NCBI GenBank assembly: GCA_963708325.1
Contig: OY970203.1
Location: 2,480,001-2,544,000, forward strand
Length of the DNA: 64,000 nucleotides
Direction of reading: 5' to 3'
From: G963708325 sp963708325
Lineage (GTDB): Bacteria > Actinomycetota > Thermoleophilia > Solirubrobacterales > 70-9
The notes beneath the pieces were generated by a model, which was not told the origin of the DNA, made no database searches, and saw only the letters and a list, made by a program, of their open reading frames with translations. Below, in pieces: positions 55,372-63,944 of the stretch. Position 1 is the stretch's first letter. The number at the start of each line of letters is the position of its first letter. A program made the translations under genes and the position numbers.

Positions 55372-56251
55372 TCAGGCCGCGCAGCTCCGCCAGCATCAGC
55401 GCGCTGTCCTCGCTGACGTCACCGTAGGTGTAGCGGCGGAACTCGTCCCCGCGTGCCCGCGCCTCCCGCTCGCGGCGGCGGTCCTGCTCCCAGGCGTGGC
55501 GGCTGTGGTGGTAGCGGTAGCCGTCGAGCTCGACTGTGAGGCGACGCTCGGGCCAGCGGCAGTCGACGTAGCGGCCCTCAGCGAGACGGTTGGTCTGTGG
55601 CAGCGGCAGTCCGACCGATCCCAGCAGCGCGAGGAAGTCGCGCTCGAGCTTGCTCAGGGTGATCCGGACCTGCCCCTCGAAGATCTCGCGCAGCTTGGCG
55701 GCGCCGGGCGCGTTTGGCCTGCGCGCCAGGGCGGCGAAGACCGCCAGGCGGGTGTCCCGGTGGCGCACCTCGGCTTCGTGGCAGGTGCGGGCCAGCTCGT
55801 CGAGCGGGAGGTCGGCGGCCAGGTCGACCAGCGTGCGCGGGACGGTCGTGATCGGGATCGCGCGAAAGCGGCTGACATCGGCCGGGTGAAGCCGGCGCAC
55901 GCGGTGCGTGATGACGCCGCGGACCCGGCGGTTCCTGGTGGTGCTGACCTCGGGAGTCGGTGAGAGGCCCCTGACCAGCCCGTAAAGGAAGGCCGCCGCG
56001 CGCCCGCTGAGCACCGCGCCCTCGCCGCAGGCGAGGACGGCGGCCATGTAACGGGCCTCGATGCTGGGAGCGCGATGGCCGACGCGGTAGACGCCGTGGT
56101 GGACGCGGTGGAGGACGCCCTTTTCGATGCGGCCCTTCACCGCCTCGCGGCTGAGGCCGGCGTCCAGCAGCTGGGTAACGGTGACGAGGCCATGCTGCCG
56201 CCCGGCGATCCGGGCCATTTCTCGGTCCGCTGATCTGCCTTTGGGGTGCAT
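55349..56251 (-). CDS. AbiEi-type winged-helix protein with DUF559-like domain (third copy)
   Basis: 300 residues, same order as the protein at 2682-3509: MARIAGRQHGLVTVTQLLDA, LHRVHHGVYRVGHRAPS, ACGEGAVLSGRAAAFLYGL, RAIPITTVPRTLVDLAADLP and a nuclease-like end with YVDCRWPERRLTVELDGYRYHHSRHAWEQDRRREREARARG (key parts VDCRWPE and VELDGY). Compared with copy 1 the ExD motif reads ELD. ATG 56251 lies in the loop of a hairpin (56239-56262). The stop overlaps hppA by 23 nt. No toxin gene adjacent. Confidence 0.75.
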   Translation of the reverse strand: MHPKGRSADREMARIAGRQHGLVTVTQLLDAGLSREAVKGRIEKGVLHRVHHGVYRVGHRAPSIEARYMAAVLACGEGAVLSGRAAAFLYGLVRGLSPTPEVSTTRNRRVRGVITHRVRRLHPADVSRFRAIPITTVPRTLVDLAADLPLDELARTCHEAEVRHRDTRLAVFAALARRPNAPGAAKLREIFEGQVRITLSKLERDFLALLGSVGLPLPQTNRLAEGRYVDCRWPERRLTVELDGYRYHHSRHAWEQDRRREREARARGDEFRRYTYGDVSEDSALMLAELRGLIRSGRSG

Positions 56252-56262
56252 CTGACCCAAAG
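56239..56262 (-). promoter_or_regulatory. Hairpin with the ATG start codon in its loop (third AbiEi/DUF559 copy)
   Basis: Arms CTTTGGG (56239-56245) and CCCAAAG (56256-56262) surround a 10-nt loop; the ATG of the gene is in the loop (56251-56249). The outer TTTG...CAAA is shared with the hairpin at 2671-2693 of copy 1, although the stem sequences differ. Confidence 0.5.
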
Positions 56263-56376
56263 AGCGGATCACCCCTGAGATTCGCCCCCCGGCCACCCCC
56301 ACCTGCGGCAGTTGGGGGAGCGTGCGTGCGCAAGTTGGGGGAGTGCGCGCGCGGCCGCGCGGACCGCGACGCGGCC

Positions 56377-56382
56377 TATAGT
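56377..56382 (+). promoter_or_regulatory. -10 element TATAGT of the APC-USP permease gene (leaderless)
   Basis: TATAGT is 8 nt before the ATG at 56391, with no Shine-Dalgarno motif between; the best -10 hexamer in the window. Confidence 0.5.
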
Positions 56383-56390
56383 CGGGCCGG

Positions 56391-58295
56391 ATGGCGGAGC
56401 GCATTCCGAGGGACCAGTCGCTGCAGCGCGTCCACGGCGCCGGGGCGCTGTTCTCGGCCGCCTACGGCAACGTCGGCTCGTCGATCTACTACGCGCTCGG
56501 CGTCGTCGCCGCGTTCGCGCTCGGCCTCACCCCGGTCACCTTCGTGATCGCCGGGCTGATCTTCGCCTGCACCGCCGCCTCGTACGCCGAGGCGACCGTG
56601 ATGTACCCCGAGGCGGGCGGCTCATCCAGCTTCGCCCGCCACGCCTTCAACGAGCTGGTCAGCTTCCTCGCCGCCTGGGGGCAGATGCTCAACTACATCA
56701 TCACGGTCGCGATCTCGGCCTTCTTCGTGCCCCACTACCTGGCCGTGTTCTGGGGTCCGCTGGGGCACGGGCCCGGCGACGTCCTCGGCGGCATCGTCCT
56801 GATCGGGCTGCTGGCGGCCCTGAACGTGAAGGGGACGCAGGAGTCGAACCGGCTCAACCTGGTGCTGGCGGTGGCCGACCTGTGCACCCAGGTCGTGCTG
56901 GTGCTGATCGGGCTGGCGCTCGTCTTCAGCCCGGACACGCTGGTCTCGAACGTCCACCTCGGGGTGGCTCCGACCTGGGGGAACTTCGCGCTCGGGATAG
57001 CGGTCGGAATGATCGCCTACACCGGGATCGAGACGATCTCCAACATGGCCGAGGAGGCCAGGAACCCGTCGCGGGCGATCCCGCGTGGCGTCGGCCTCAC
57101 CGTGGCGGCGGTGATCGGCCTCTATGCGCTGATCCCGGCCGTGGCGCTGTCGGCGATGCCGGTGCACGAGGCGGGCGGCCACTTCACGACCGACCTCGGC
57201 ACGAAGTTCGCCAACGACCCGATCCTGGGGATCGTCGAGAACCTCGGCCTGGGCGCCGGGCTGACGGACGCGCTGCGGTACTACGTCGGCGTGCTGGCGG
57301 CAGTGATTCTGGTGATCGCCACCAACGCCGGGCTGATCGGCGTGTCGCGTCTCACCTATTCGATGGGCCAGCACCGGCAGCTCCCCGAGACGCTGCGCCA
57401 GGTCCACCCCCACTTCCGCACGCCCTACATAGCGATCCTCGCGTTCTCTGCGGTGGCTGCGATTACCCTGCTTCCCGGCGAGACCAAGCTGCTCGCGACG
57501 ATGTACTCGTTCGGGGCGATGCTTTCGTTCACGATTGCCCACGTTGCCGTGATCAGGCTGCGCCAGCGCTATCCGGAGCGGGAGCGCGACTGGCGACCGC
57601 CGCTCAACGTGCGCGCCTTCGGCTTCGACGTGCCTGTCACCGCCGTGCTGGGAGGGCTCGGGACCTTTGCCGCCTGGATCGTGGTGATGGCGCTCAACCT
57701 GCGCACGCTGGCGATTGGCGCCGCATGGATCGGGATCGGGATGGCGGTCTACGTGTTCTACCGACGCAGCCAGCACCTGCCCCTCGCGCAGACCGTGAAG
57801 GTGGTGCTGCCCGAGCCGCTCGGCGTGGAGGAGGTCGAGTACCGCAGCGTGCTCGTCGCCTTCGACGACAGCGAGCCGTTCTCGGAGGAGACGATGGCGA
57901 TGGCGGTGAAGCTCGCGTCGCGCCGCCGCCGCGGGATCTTCGTGCTCTCGCTGCTGACGGTGCCGGCCTCCCTGCCGCTGGATGCCTCCCTGGACGATCA
58001 GGAGAGCGAAGCGCAGGAGAAGATCGAGCGCGCGAAGCTGATCGGCGGGCTGCGCGTGAGCGGCCGCGTCGAACGCGTCCGACCCGGGCAGGCCGGGCAC
58101 GCGATCGCGGACGAGGCGCGGATGATCTCGGCGGCGGCGCTGGTGATGGGACTGCGGCGCCGAAACGGCACGCCGATGTACGGGCAGACGCTGCAGACCG
58201 TGCTCAGCGAGCGTCCCTGCCGCGTCCTCGTGGTCTCCGAGCCGGGGTTCGATGCCGGGCCGGCCGCGCGAGCGGGCGCAGGGCAGGCCGCCTGA
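56391..58295 (+). CDS. APC-superfamily permease with C-terminal universal-stress domain (1)
   Basis: 634 residues. Twelve hydrophobic helices (about 20-475), starting GALFSAAYGNVGSSIYYALG (the GNVGSSIY loop binds substrate in APC permeases) and ending at YRRSQHLPLAQ. The C-terminal 140 residues are a USP-like domain: VLVAFDDSEPFSEETMAMAV, IFVLSLLTVPASLPLDAS, AAALVMGLRRRNGTPMYG and SERPCRVLVVSEPGF. The fusion resembles other actinobacterial APC permeases paired with TrkA proteins and the KimA potassium importer family. Substrate (amino acid or K+) not settled. Confidence 0.85.
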   Translation: MAERIPRDQSLQRVHGAGALFSAAYGNVGSSIYYALGVVAAFALGLTPVTFVIAGLIFACTAASYAEATVMYPEAGGSSSFARHAFNELVSFLAAWGQMLNYIITVAISAFFVPHYLAVFWGPLGHGPGDVLGGIVLIGLLAALNVKGTQESNRLNLVLAVADLCTQVVLVLIGLALVFSPDTLVSNVHLGVAPTWGNFALGIAVGMIAYTGIETISNMAEEARNPSRAIPRGVGLTVAAVIGLYALIPAVALSAMPVHEAGGHFTTDLGTKFANDPILGIVENLGLGAGLTDALRYYVGVLAAVILVIATNAGLIGVSRLTYSMGQHRQLPETLRQVHPHFRTPYIAILAFSAVAAITLLPGETKLLATMYSFGAMLSFTIAHVAVIRLRQRYPERERDWRPPLNVRAFGFDVPVTAVLGGLGTFAAWIVVMALNLRTLAIGAAWIGIGMAVYVFYRRSQHLPLAQTVKVVLPEPLGVEEVEYRSVLVAFDDSEPFSEETMAMAVKLASRRRRGIFVLSLLTVPASLPLDASLDDQESEAQEKIERAKLIGGLRVSGRVERVRPGQAGHAIADEARMISAAALVMGLRRRNGTPMYGQTLQTVLSERPCRVLVVSEPGFDAGPAARAGAGQAA

Positions 58296-58489
58296 TGGCC
58301 CAGCCGGACGAGGTCTATCGCGGCGTCACCCTCGGCTTCTCGGTGATCATCATCGCCTTCGGGATCGTGATCGTCGTGCGCACGCTCGCCGGTGGCGGCG
58401 GTCCGCTGTCGGCGGGCCTCCTGATCGGGCTGCTGTTCGTCGGCATCGGGGCGGGCCGGCTGTATATCGCGCAGAAGGGGCGAGGGTGA
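58295..58489 (+). CDS. Small two-helix membrane protein between the permeases
   Basis: 64 residues, two hydrophobic segments (LGFSVIIIAFGIVIVVRTLA and SAGLLIGLLFVGIGAGRLYI). Its ATG overlaps the upstream TGA (TGATG) and its end overlaps the next GTG start. It is probably a small subunit or companion of the transporters. No family recognised. Confidence 0.7.
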   Translation: MAQPDEVYRGVTLGFSVIIIAFGIVIVVRTLAGGGGPLSAGLLIGLLFVGIGAGRLYIAQKGRG

Positions 58490-60519
58490 GCGAGGCGGGG
58501 CGGGACGAGGGGCCCGCAGCGGAGCCGCGGGGCGCGGCGGGGCCGGAGGGAGAGCCGCAGGCGCCCGAGCGGTCGGAGGAGGTGCGCCTGGCGCCGGTGC
58601 GGATGCTTCGACGCGGGCTGGGCGTGCCGTGGCTGTTCGCGATCACCTATTCGGCGATCGGATTCTCGATCTACTTCTCGATCGGGGTCGTCGCCGACCG
58701 CGGGCTCGGGCTGACGCCGCTGATCTTCCTCGCCGTCGGGCTGCTGTTCGTGCTGACGACGATGACCTACGTCGAGGGCGGCGCCATGTTCCTCGAGCGC
58801 GGCGGATCCGCCACGTTCGCCCGCCACGCGTTCAACGAGCTGATCGCGTTCATCGCCGGCTGGGCGATCCTGATCGACTACCTGATCGTGATCGCCCTGG
58901 CGGCGATCTCGGTGCCCCACTACCTGAGCCCGATCGACGGGCACCTCAACGACCCGGGCTTCGAGATCGTCGTCTCCGCCGGCGTGATCGCGCTGATCGC
59001 CGCGATCAACATCCTCGGCCTCACCGGGCGCGGGCACCAGCGCTTCCTGGTGATGCTGGCGCTCGGCGACCTTCTGCTACAGCTGCTCGTGATCGTCGTC
59101 GGGGCGGCCGTGGCGATGCACCCGGACCTGCTCACGGCCCAGCTCGACCTCTTCGCGAGCCCGTCGGTCAAGGACATCGTCTACGCGGCCGTGGTGGCGA
59201 CGCTCGCCTTCGCTGGGATCGAGGCCGTATCGAACCTCGCCCCCGACTTCGAGTTCGAGCGGCGCGAGCTCGGCCGTGTGATCGGCGTGGGGGCGATCCT
59301 GGTGCCGCTCGTCTACGCCGGGATGGCGGCGGTGGCGCTGATGGCGGTGCCCGTGGTGGCCGGGCCGCACGGGCCCGAAACGGCGCTTGCGGGCCGTTAC
59401 GTCGAGGAGCCGGTGCTCGGTGTGGTCTCCAGCTACCGACCGGAGTGGATCAGCGACGTGATGAGGTGGACGGTGGCGCTGGTGGCGGTGCCGGTGCTCA
59501 TCTGGGCCGCCAACACCTCGATGCTGGGGCTCTCCCGGCACATCTACGTGCTGGCCACCAACCGGCAGATCCCGAGCTGGCTGGGCAAGCTCAATCCCGG
59601 GCGGGCCACGCCCCACGTGGCGATCATCGTCTCCTCGCTGCTCGCCCTCGCGCTCGTCTTGCCCACCGACGTCAAGTTCCTCGCCGGGATCTACGCGCTC
59701 GGCGCCACCCTGGCGATCACTATCGCGCATCTCTCGGTGATCCGGATGCGGGCGCGGGCACCGGACGCCACCAGGCCGTTCCGGATCCCGTTCGACGTGT
59801 CGGTGCGGGGAGTTGCGGTGCCGCTTCCCGCCGTGGTCGGCGCGGTGGTGACGGCGCTGGCGTTTGCCAGCGTGCTCGCCTTCCACGAGGGGGCGCGCTA
59901 CATCGGCGGCGGCTGGATGCTGTTCGGGATCGGCGGATACGTGATCTACAGACGCGTCGTCGAGGGGACGTCGCTGACCAAGCGGGTGAGCGTCCCCACC
60001 GAGGCGCTGACGAAGCAGACCCCGGCCGTCGAGTACGAGACGATCCTCGTGCCGGTGTTCGGCACGGAGCTCGACGACGACATCGTCAGCACCGCGGGAC
60101 GCCTGGCGGCGGCGACGCATGCGGACGGCGAGGGGGGGACGGTGATGGAGGTGATCTACGTCGTCGAGGTCCCGCTGGCGCTGCCGCTCGACGCGGAGCT
60201 GCCCCGGGAACGGACGGAGGCGGCGTGGGCGGCACTGAGGCGGGCGCGCGAGGTGGGCGAGGAGTACGAGGACGTCGACGTCGCGGTTTCGGTCGTGCCG
60301 GCGCGCAGCGTCGGGTCGGGGATCGTCGAGGAGGCACGCCGGCGCCGGGTCGAGGCGATCGTGATGGGCGGCGAGCCGCCGACGAAGATCCGCGGCGGAG
60401 CGGTGCTCGGGGGGATCGGCGCGGCGCGCCCCGAGGAGGTCGGGGAGGCGACCGAGTACGTGCTCAAGAAGGCGCCGTGCAGGGTGCTGCTGACGGCGCC
60501 GCCGGAGGACGGCGAGTAG
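58486..60519 (+). CDS. APC-superfamily permease with C-terminal universal-stress domain (2)
   Basis: 677 residues; related to the gene at 56391 (VPWLFAITYSAIGFSIYFSI, GGSATFARHAFNELIAFIAGW). A longer hydrophilic N-terminus (about 35 residues) precedes twelve helices; the USP-like end has TILVPVFGTELDDDIVSTAG and EAIVMGGEPPTKIRGGAVLGG and ends PCRVLLTAPP. GTG 58486 overlaps the previous stop by 4 nt, so three genes are coupled. The two permeases likely form one transport module, perhaps as a heteromer. Confidence 0.85.
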   Translation: MSEAGRDEGPAAEPRGAAGPEGEPQAPERSEEVRLAPVRMLRRGLGVPWLFAITYSAIGFSIYFSIGVVADRGLGLTPLIFLAVGLLFVLTTMTYVEGGAMFLERGGSATFARHAFNELIAFIAGWAILIDYLIVIALAAISVPHYLSPIDGHLNDPGFEIVVSAGVIALIAAINILGLTGRGHQRFLVMLALGDLLLQLLVIVVGAAVAMHPDLLTAQLDLFASPSVKDIVYAAVVATLAFAGIEAVSNLAPDFEFERRELGRVIGVGAILVPLVYAGMAAVALMAVPVVAGPHGPETALAGRYVEEPVLGVVSSYRPEWISDVMRWTVALVAVPVLIWAANTSMLGLSRHIYVLATNRQIPSWLGKLNPGRATPHVAIIVSSLLALALVLPTDVKFLAGIYALGATLAITIAHLSVIRMRARAPDATRPFRIPFDVSVRGVAVPLPAVVGAVVTALAFASVLAFHEGARYIGGGWMLFGIGGYVIYRRVVEGTSLTKRVSVPTEALTKQTPAVEYETILVPVFGTELDDDIVSTAGRLAAATHADGEGGTVMEVIYVVEVPLALPLDAELPRERTEAAWAALRRAREVGEEYEDVDVAVSVVPARSVGSGIVEEARRRRVEAIVMGGEPPTKIRGGAVLGGIGAARPEEVGEATEYVLKKAPCRVLLTAPPEDGE

Positions 60520-60578
60520 CGCGGACGCAGGCCGGCGCCCAAGCCTCCGCGCCCGGGAAGCGGGCCACTGCGGGCGAC

Positions 60579-60584
60579 TAGTAT
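60579..60584 (+). promoter_or_regulatory. -10 element TAGTAT of the first RCK gene (leaderless)
   Basis: TAGTAT is 7 nt before the ATG at 60592; no ribosome-binding site. The RCK pair can thus be transcribed apart from the permeases. Confidence 0.4.
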
Positions 60585-60591
60585 CCGGCTC

Positions 60592-61137
60592 ATGTTCATC
60601 GTCGTCGTCGGCGCCGGTCGCGTCGGCTCCTCGCTCGCCCGTGCGATGCTCAACGAGGGCCACGAGGTCTCCTGCCTCGACGAGGACCCGGAGTCCCACG
60701 CCCGGCTCGAGGTCGGGCTGGAGCGGTCCTGGGAGGACTCCGGGGGCCACTTCACCGTGGGCGCCGGGCTCGAGATCGACGCGCTGATCGCCGCCGGGGT
60801 CGAGCGCGCCGACGCGTTCATCGCCGCCACCGACGGCGACAACACGAACATCGTCATCTCCCAGATCGCGAAGCGCCAGTTCAGCGTGCCGACCGTCGTC
60901 GCCCGCGTGCTCGACCCGCTGCGCGCCGACTGGTACGAGCAGCAGGGGCTGCACACGATCTGCCCCACCCGCGATGCGATCGACAAGCTCAAGGACGACG
61001 TGCGCGCAGCCGCCGAGCGGATGGACGGCGAGGTGCGCCGCGCGATGGGGGCCGGGAACGGGTCGGCGGGGCCGGGCGCGGCGGACGGCGAGCCGCCGGA
61101 CGAGGGCGCCGGCAACACCGGCGAGGACGCGAGCTGA
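60592..61137 (+). CDS. TrkA-N (RCK) NAD-binding K+ transport regulator, short form
   Basis: 181 residues. FIVVVGAGRVGSSLARAMLNEGHEV is the Rossmann dinucleotide motif, with VSCLDEDPESH; ADAFIAATDGDNTNIVISQIAK and VPTVVARVLDPLRADWYEQQG match TrkA-N domains. The C-terminal RCK-C domain is missing and replaced by an acidic Gly-rich tail. Paired with the full-length TrkA that follows, with overlapping stop and start (TGATG), as CeoB/CeoC in mycobacteria. Confidence 0.88.
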   Translation: MFIVVVGAGRVGSSLARAMLNEGHEVSCLDEDPESHARLEVGLERSWEDSGGHFTVGAGLEIDALIAAGVERADAFIAATDGDNTNIVISQIAKRQFSVPTVVARVLDPLRADWYEQQGLHTICPTRDAIDKLKDDVRAAAERMDGEVRRAMGAGNGSAGPGAADGEPPDEGAGNTGEDAS

Positions 61138-61814
61138 TGGCGGAGACGATGTACATCATCATCGCCGGGGGCGGCAAGGTGGGCTGGAACCTCGCCCGCG
61201 AGCTGCTGGACAAGGGGCACGAGGTGACGCTGATCGAGGGCAATCGCGACCGCTACCTGGCGATCGAGCAGGAGCTGGAGCACAACGTCACCTACGGCGA
61301 CGCGTCCGAGCTTTGGGTGCTGGAGCGGGCGGGGATCACGCGCGCCGACATGGTGATCGCCGTCACCGGCGACGACGAGGACAACCTGCTGATCTGCCAG
61401 GTGGCGCGCGAGAAGTACCTGGTCGACCGGATCATCGCCCGCGTCAACAACCCGCGCAACCGCCAGTACTTCGAGCTGCTGGGGATCAAGCCGTACGTGT
61501 CGGCGACGGACCTGATCCTGCGGCTGATCGAGCACGAGGTGCCGGAGTACGGGCTCGTCCACCTCCTCGACCTGCCCGAGGAGCGCCTCGAGATAATCGA
61601 GATGCTGCTGGAGCCGAAGTCCAAGGTGCTCGGACAGCGCGTCGGCGACCTGCAGCTGCCGGAGGGCAGCCTGCTGATCTCGGTGCTGCGCGACGGGCAC
61701 GGGTTCGTGCCCGGGGCGGAAACCGTTCTCGAGCCGGGCGACGAGGTGCTGGCCGTGCTCGATCCGGGTATGGAGGACGACCTGAAGAGCTTTTTCGGGC
61801 CCGACGGGGCCTGA
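61137..61814 (+). CDS. TrkA (RCK-N and RCK-C) K+ transport regulator
   Basis: 225 residues. IIIAGGGKVGWNLARELLDKGHEV opens the nucleotide-binding RCK-N domain with VTLIEGNRDR and ADMVIAVTGDDEDNLLICQVA. RCK-C (about 140-220) has KVLGQRVGDLQLPEGSLLISVLRDG. It binds NAD(H) and gates potassium uptake. Together with the short partner upstream and the APC-USP permeases, it forms a likely K+ uptake system resembling mycobacterial ceoBC and the neighbouring permease gene. Confidence 0.9.
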   Translation: MAETMYIIIAGGGKVGWNLARELLDKGHEVTLIEGNRDRYLAIEQELEHNVTYGDASELWVLERAGITRADMVIAVTGDDEDNLLICQVAREKYLVDRIIARVNNPRNRQYFELLGIKPYVSATDLILRLIEHEVPEYGLVHLLDLPEERLEIIEMLLEPKSKVLGQRVGDLQLPEGSLLISVLRDGHGFVPGAETVLEPGDEVLAVLDPGMEDDLKSFFGPDGA

Positions 61815-61838
61815 CGTCAGTCGAGCGAAAGGAGCGGG

Positions 61839-63071
61839 ATGGCGACGCGCGAGGTGGAGCACCTGCTGATCGGCGGCGGGATGGCGGCGGCCCACGCCGC
61901 CGCCGAGCTGCGGAAGAGGGGCGCCGACGGCGCCGTGCTGCTGGTCGGCCGCGAGCAGGACCCGCCGTACGAGCGGCCGCCGCTGTCGAAGGAGTACGTG
62001 CGCGGCGAGAGCGCCCGCGAGGACGCCTTCGTGCACCCGCGCGACTGGTACGAGGAGAACGACGTCGAGCTGCTCACGGGGACGAGCGTGAAGGCCCTCG
62101 ATCCGGCCGCGCGGACGGCGGAGCTTCAGGGTGGCGACGAGATCTCCTTCGAGAAGGCGCTGGTGGCCACCGGCGCGATGGTGAACGTCCTGCGAGTGGA
62201 CGGCGCGCAGCTGGACGGCATCCACTACCTGCGCGCGTTCGGGAACTCGGACGCGATCCGCGAGGACGCGGAGGCGGCCGGCCACGTGGTCCTGATCGGC
62301 GGCAGCTACATCGGCAGCGAGGTGGCGGCCTCGCTCACCGCGAAGGGCAGGGACTGCACGATCGTGATGATGGAGGAGGTGGCGATGTCGCGGGCGTTCG
62401 GCGACGACATCGGCCGGTTCTTCCACGACGTGCTGGAGTCGCACGGGGTGAAGCTGCTCGGTGGGGAGGAGCTGGAGGCGTTCGAGGGCGACGGCCGCGT
62501 GGCGGCGGTGCGGACGAAGAGCGGCAGGCGGGTGGAGGGCGACTGCGTCGTCGTCGGCGCCGGCGTGCGGCCGGACGTGATGCTGGCCGAGAAGGCGGGG
62601 CTGGAGGTCGAGAACGGGGTCGTCTGCGACGAGTTCCTGCGCACCTCGGCGGAGGGCATCTACGCCGCCGGCGACATCTGCTCTTACCAGAGCCCGGTGC
62701 ACGGTCGGAGGCTGCGGGTGGAGCACTGGGACGTCGCGCTAAACCAGGGACAGGCCGCCGGGGCGAACATGGCCGGGGCGGAGGAGCCCTACGAGGTGGT
62801 GCCGTACTTCTTCAGCGACCTCGCCGACTGGGCGAGTCTGGAGTACGTCGGCCCGGCCCAGGACTGGGACGAGGTGATCTGGCGCGGCGACCGCGACACC
62901 GGCGAGTTCCTGGCCTGGTACCTGAAGGACGGAAGGGTCGCCGCCGCGCTCAGCGTCGAGCGCTCCGACGATCTCCAGCACGCCCGCCGGCTGCTGGAGG
63001 CGGGCGCCGACGTGTCGGCCGCGAAGGAGGCGCTGGCGGACCTGGACAGCGACCTGGAGGCCATCGGGTAG
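61839..63071 (+). CDS. FAD-dependent ferredoxin/rhodocoxin-reductase-like flavoprotein
   Basis: 410 residues. EHLLIGGGMAAAHAAAELRK (FAD motif), EQDPPYERPPLSKEYVRG, HVVLIGGSYIGSEVAASL (NAD motif, GGSYIG) and SAEGIYAAGDICSY (parts cited), with VVPYFFSDLADWASLEYVG near the C-terminus. The order matches putidaredoxin/rhodocoxin reductases and bacterial AIF-like enzymes. No ferredoxin gene is adjacent. ATG 61839 has AAAGGAGCGGG upstream (61829-61838), a Shine-Dalgarno. Confidence 0.85.
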   Translation: MATREVEHLLIGGGMAAAHAAAELRKRGADGAVLLVGREQDPPYERPPLSKEYVRGESAREDAFVHPRDWYEENDVELLTGTSVKALDPAARTAELQGGDEISFEKALVATGAMVNVLRVDGAQLDGIHYLRAFGNSDAIREDAEAAGHVVLIGGSYIGSEVAASLTAKGRDCTIVMMEEVAMSRAFGDDIGRFFHDVLESHGVKLLGGEELEAFEGDGRVAAVRTKSGRRVEGDCVVVGAGVRPDVMLAEKAGLEVENGVVCDEFLRTSAEGIYAAGDICSYQSPVHGRRLRVEHWDVALNQGQAAGANMAGAEEPYEVVPYFFSDLADWASLEYVGPAQDWDEVIWRGDRDTGEFLAWYLKDGRVAAALSVERSDDLQHARRLLEAGADVSAAKEALADLDSDLEAIG

Positions 63072-63113
63072 CGCGGGGCCGCTCGTATCCTTCTGGATAC
63101 GGTTGCGACACCT

Positions 63114-63184
63114 TGCCGGGTGGTCTAGTGGCAAGACGCGCGGCTCTGGACCGCGAAACGGAGGTTCGACCCCTCCCCCGGCAG
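63114..63184 (+). tRNA. tRNA-Gln (CUG anticodon)
   Basis: Acceptor TGCCGGG (63114-63120) pairs with CCCGGCA (63177-63183). D-arm stem GTCT/AGAC, anticodon stem CGCGG/CCGCG with loop CTCTGGA (anticodon CTG), T-arm GGAGG-TTCGACC-CCTCC. 71 nt, discriminator G. CCA is not encoded. Reads CAG. Confidence 0.95.
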
Positions 63185-63258
63185 TTCGAGTTTGTCCCCT
63201 CCATGCCGGCCGCGCTCGCCGACGTCGGTTCCGTCCCCTTTGTTACCGTGGGCGGCCG

Positions 63259-63921
63259 ATGAGAGGGCATTCGCGCAAGCTGCTCGCGATGGCGCTTCCG
63301 GTGGCTGCCGTCCTGGCCGGCTGCGGGAGCGGCGACAGCGGCAGCTCCTCGATCACCCAGCTGACGCCGACGACCGGCACCGCGACGGCGCTCAGCAAGT
63401 CCGAGTACATCACCCAGGCCGACGCGATCTGCGCCGAGGGCAACGCCGCCCTGGGCGCGGTCCAGACGGGGGCCACGGGCGGCGCGTCGCAGACCGGCGA
63501 CATCCTCAACGGCGTCCTCCAGAACCTCGAGGACCTCTCGCCGCCCACCGAGGACCGCAGCACCCTCGACAGCTTCCTCGGCGCCTTCCGCCGCCAGGTG
63601 GCGGCCGAGAAGGACGCCCAGCTCGCCTCCGAGCGAAACGACACGGCCGGGGTCAGCACCGCCCAGGCGACCGCCGACTCGGCGGCGACCGAGGCGAAGA
63701 CCGCGGCCAGCCAGTACGGCTTCCAGGACTGCGGCCAGGGCGCCACCGGCACGCCGAGCACCACGGTCACGCCCTCCTCGCCCAGCGCGCCGGCGGCCCC
63801 GCCGCCGGCTCCCGCGCCGGCTCCCGCGCCCGCCCCCGGAGGCGGCACCGGAGGCGGCACGGGCGGCGGCACCGGCGGCGGCGGAGGCGGCGGCTCCAGC
63901 GGCGGCGTCAGCCCACCCTAA
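63259..63921 (+). CDS. Probable secreted lipoprotein with Ala/Pro/Gly-rich tail
   Basis: 220 residues. Lipoprotein signal RKLLAMALPVAAVLAGCGSG (lipobox VLAGC). The middle (about 40-160) has EYITQADAICAEGNAAL with paired cysteines (ICAE and QDCGQ), typical of small secreted actinobacterial proteins with a disulfide, and the last 60 residues are PAPAPAP and GGGTGGGT repeats. Function unknown. ATG 63259 fits the signal. Confidence 0.7.
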   Translation: MRGHSRKLLAMALPVAAVLAGCGSGDSGSSSITQLTPTTGTATALSKSEYITQADAICAEGNAALGAVQTGATGGASQTGDILNGVLQNLEDLSPPTEDRSTLDSFLGAFRRQVAAEKDAQLASERNDTAGVSTAQATADSAATEAKTAASQYGFQDCGQGATGTPSTTVTPSSPSAPAAPPPAPAPAPAPAPGGGTGGGTGGGTGGGGGGGSSGGVSPP

Positions 63922-63944
63922 GACGCGCACGGCCGCGAAAACAG

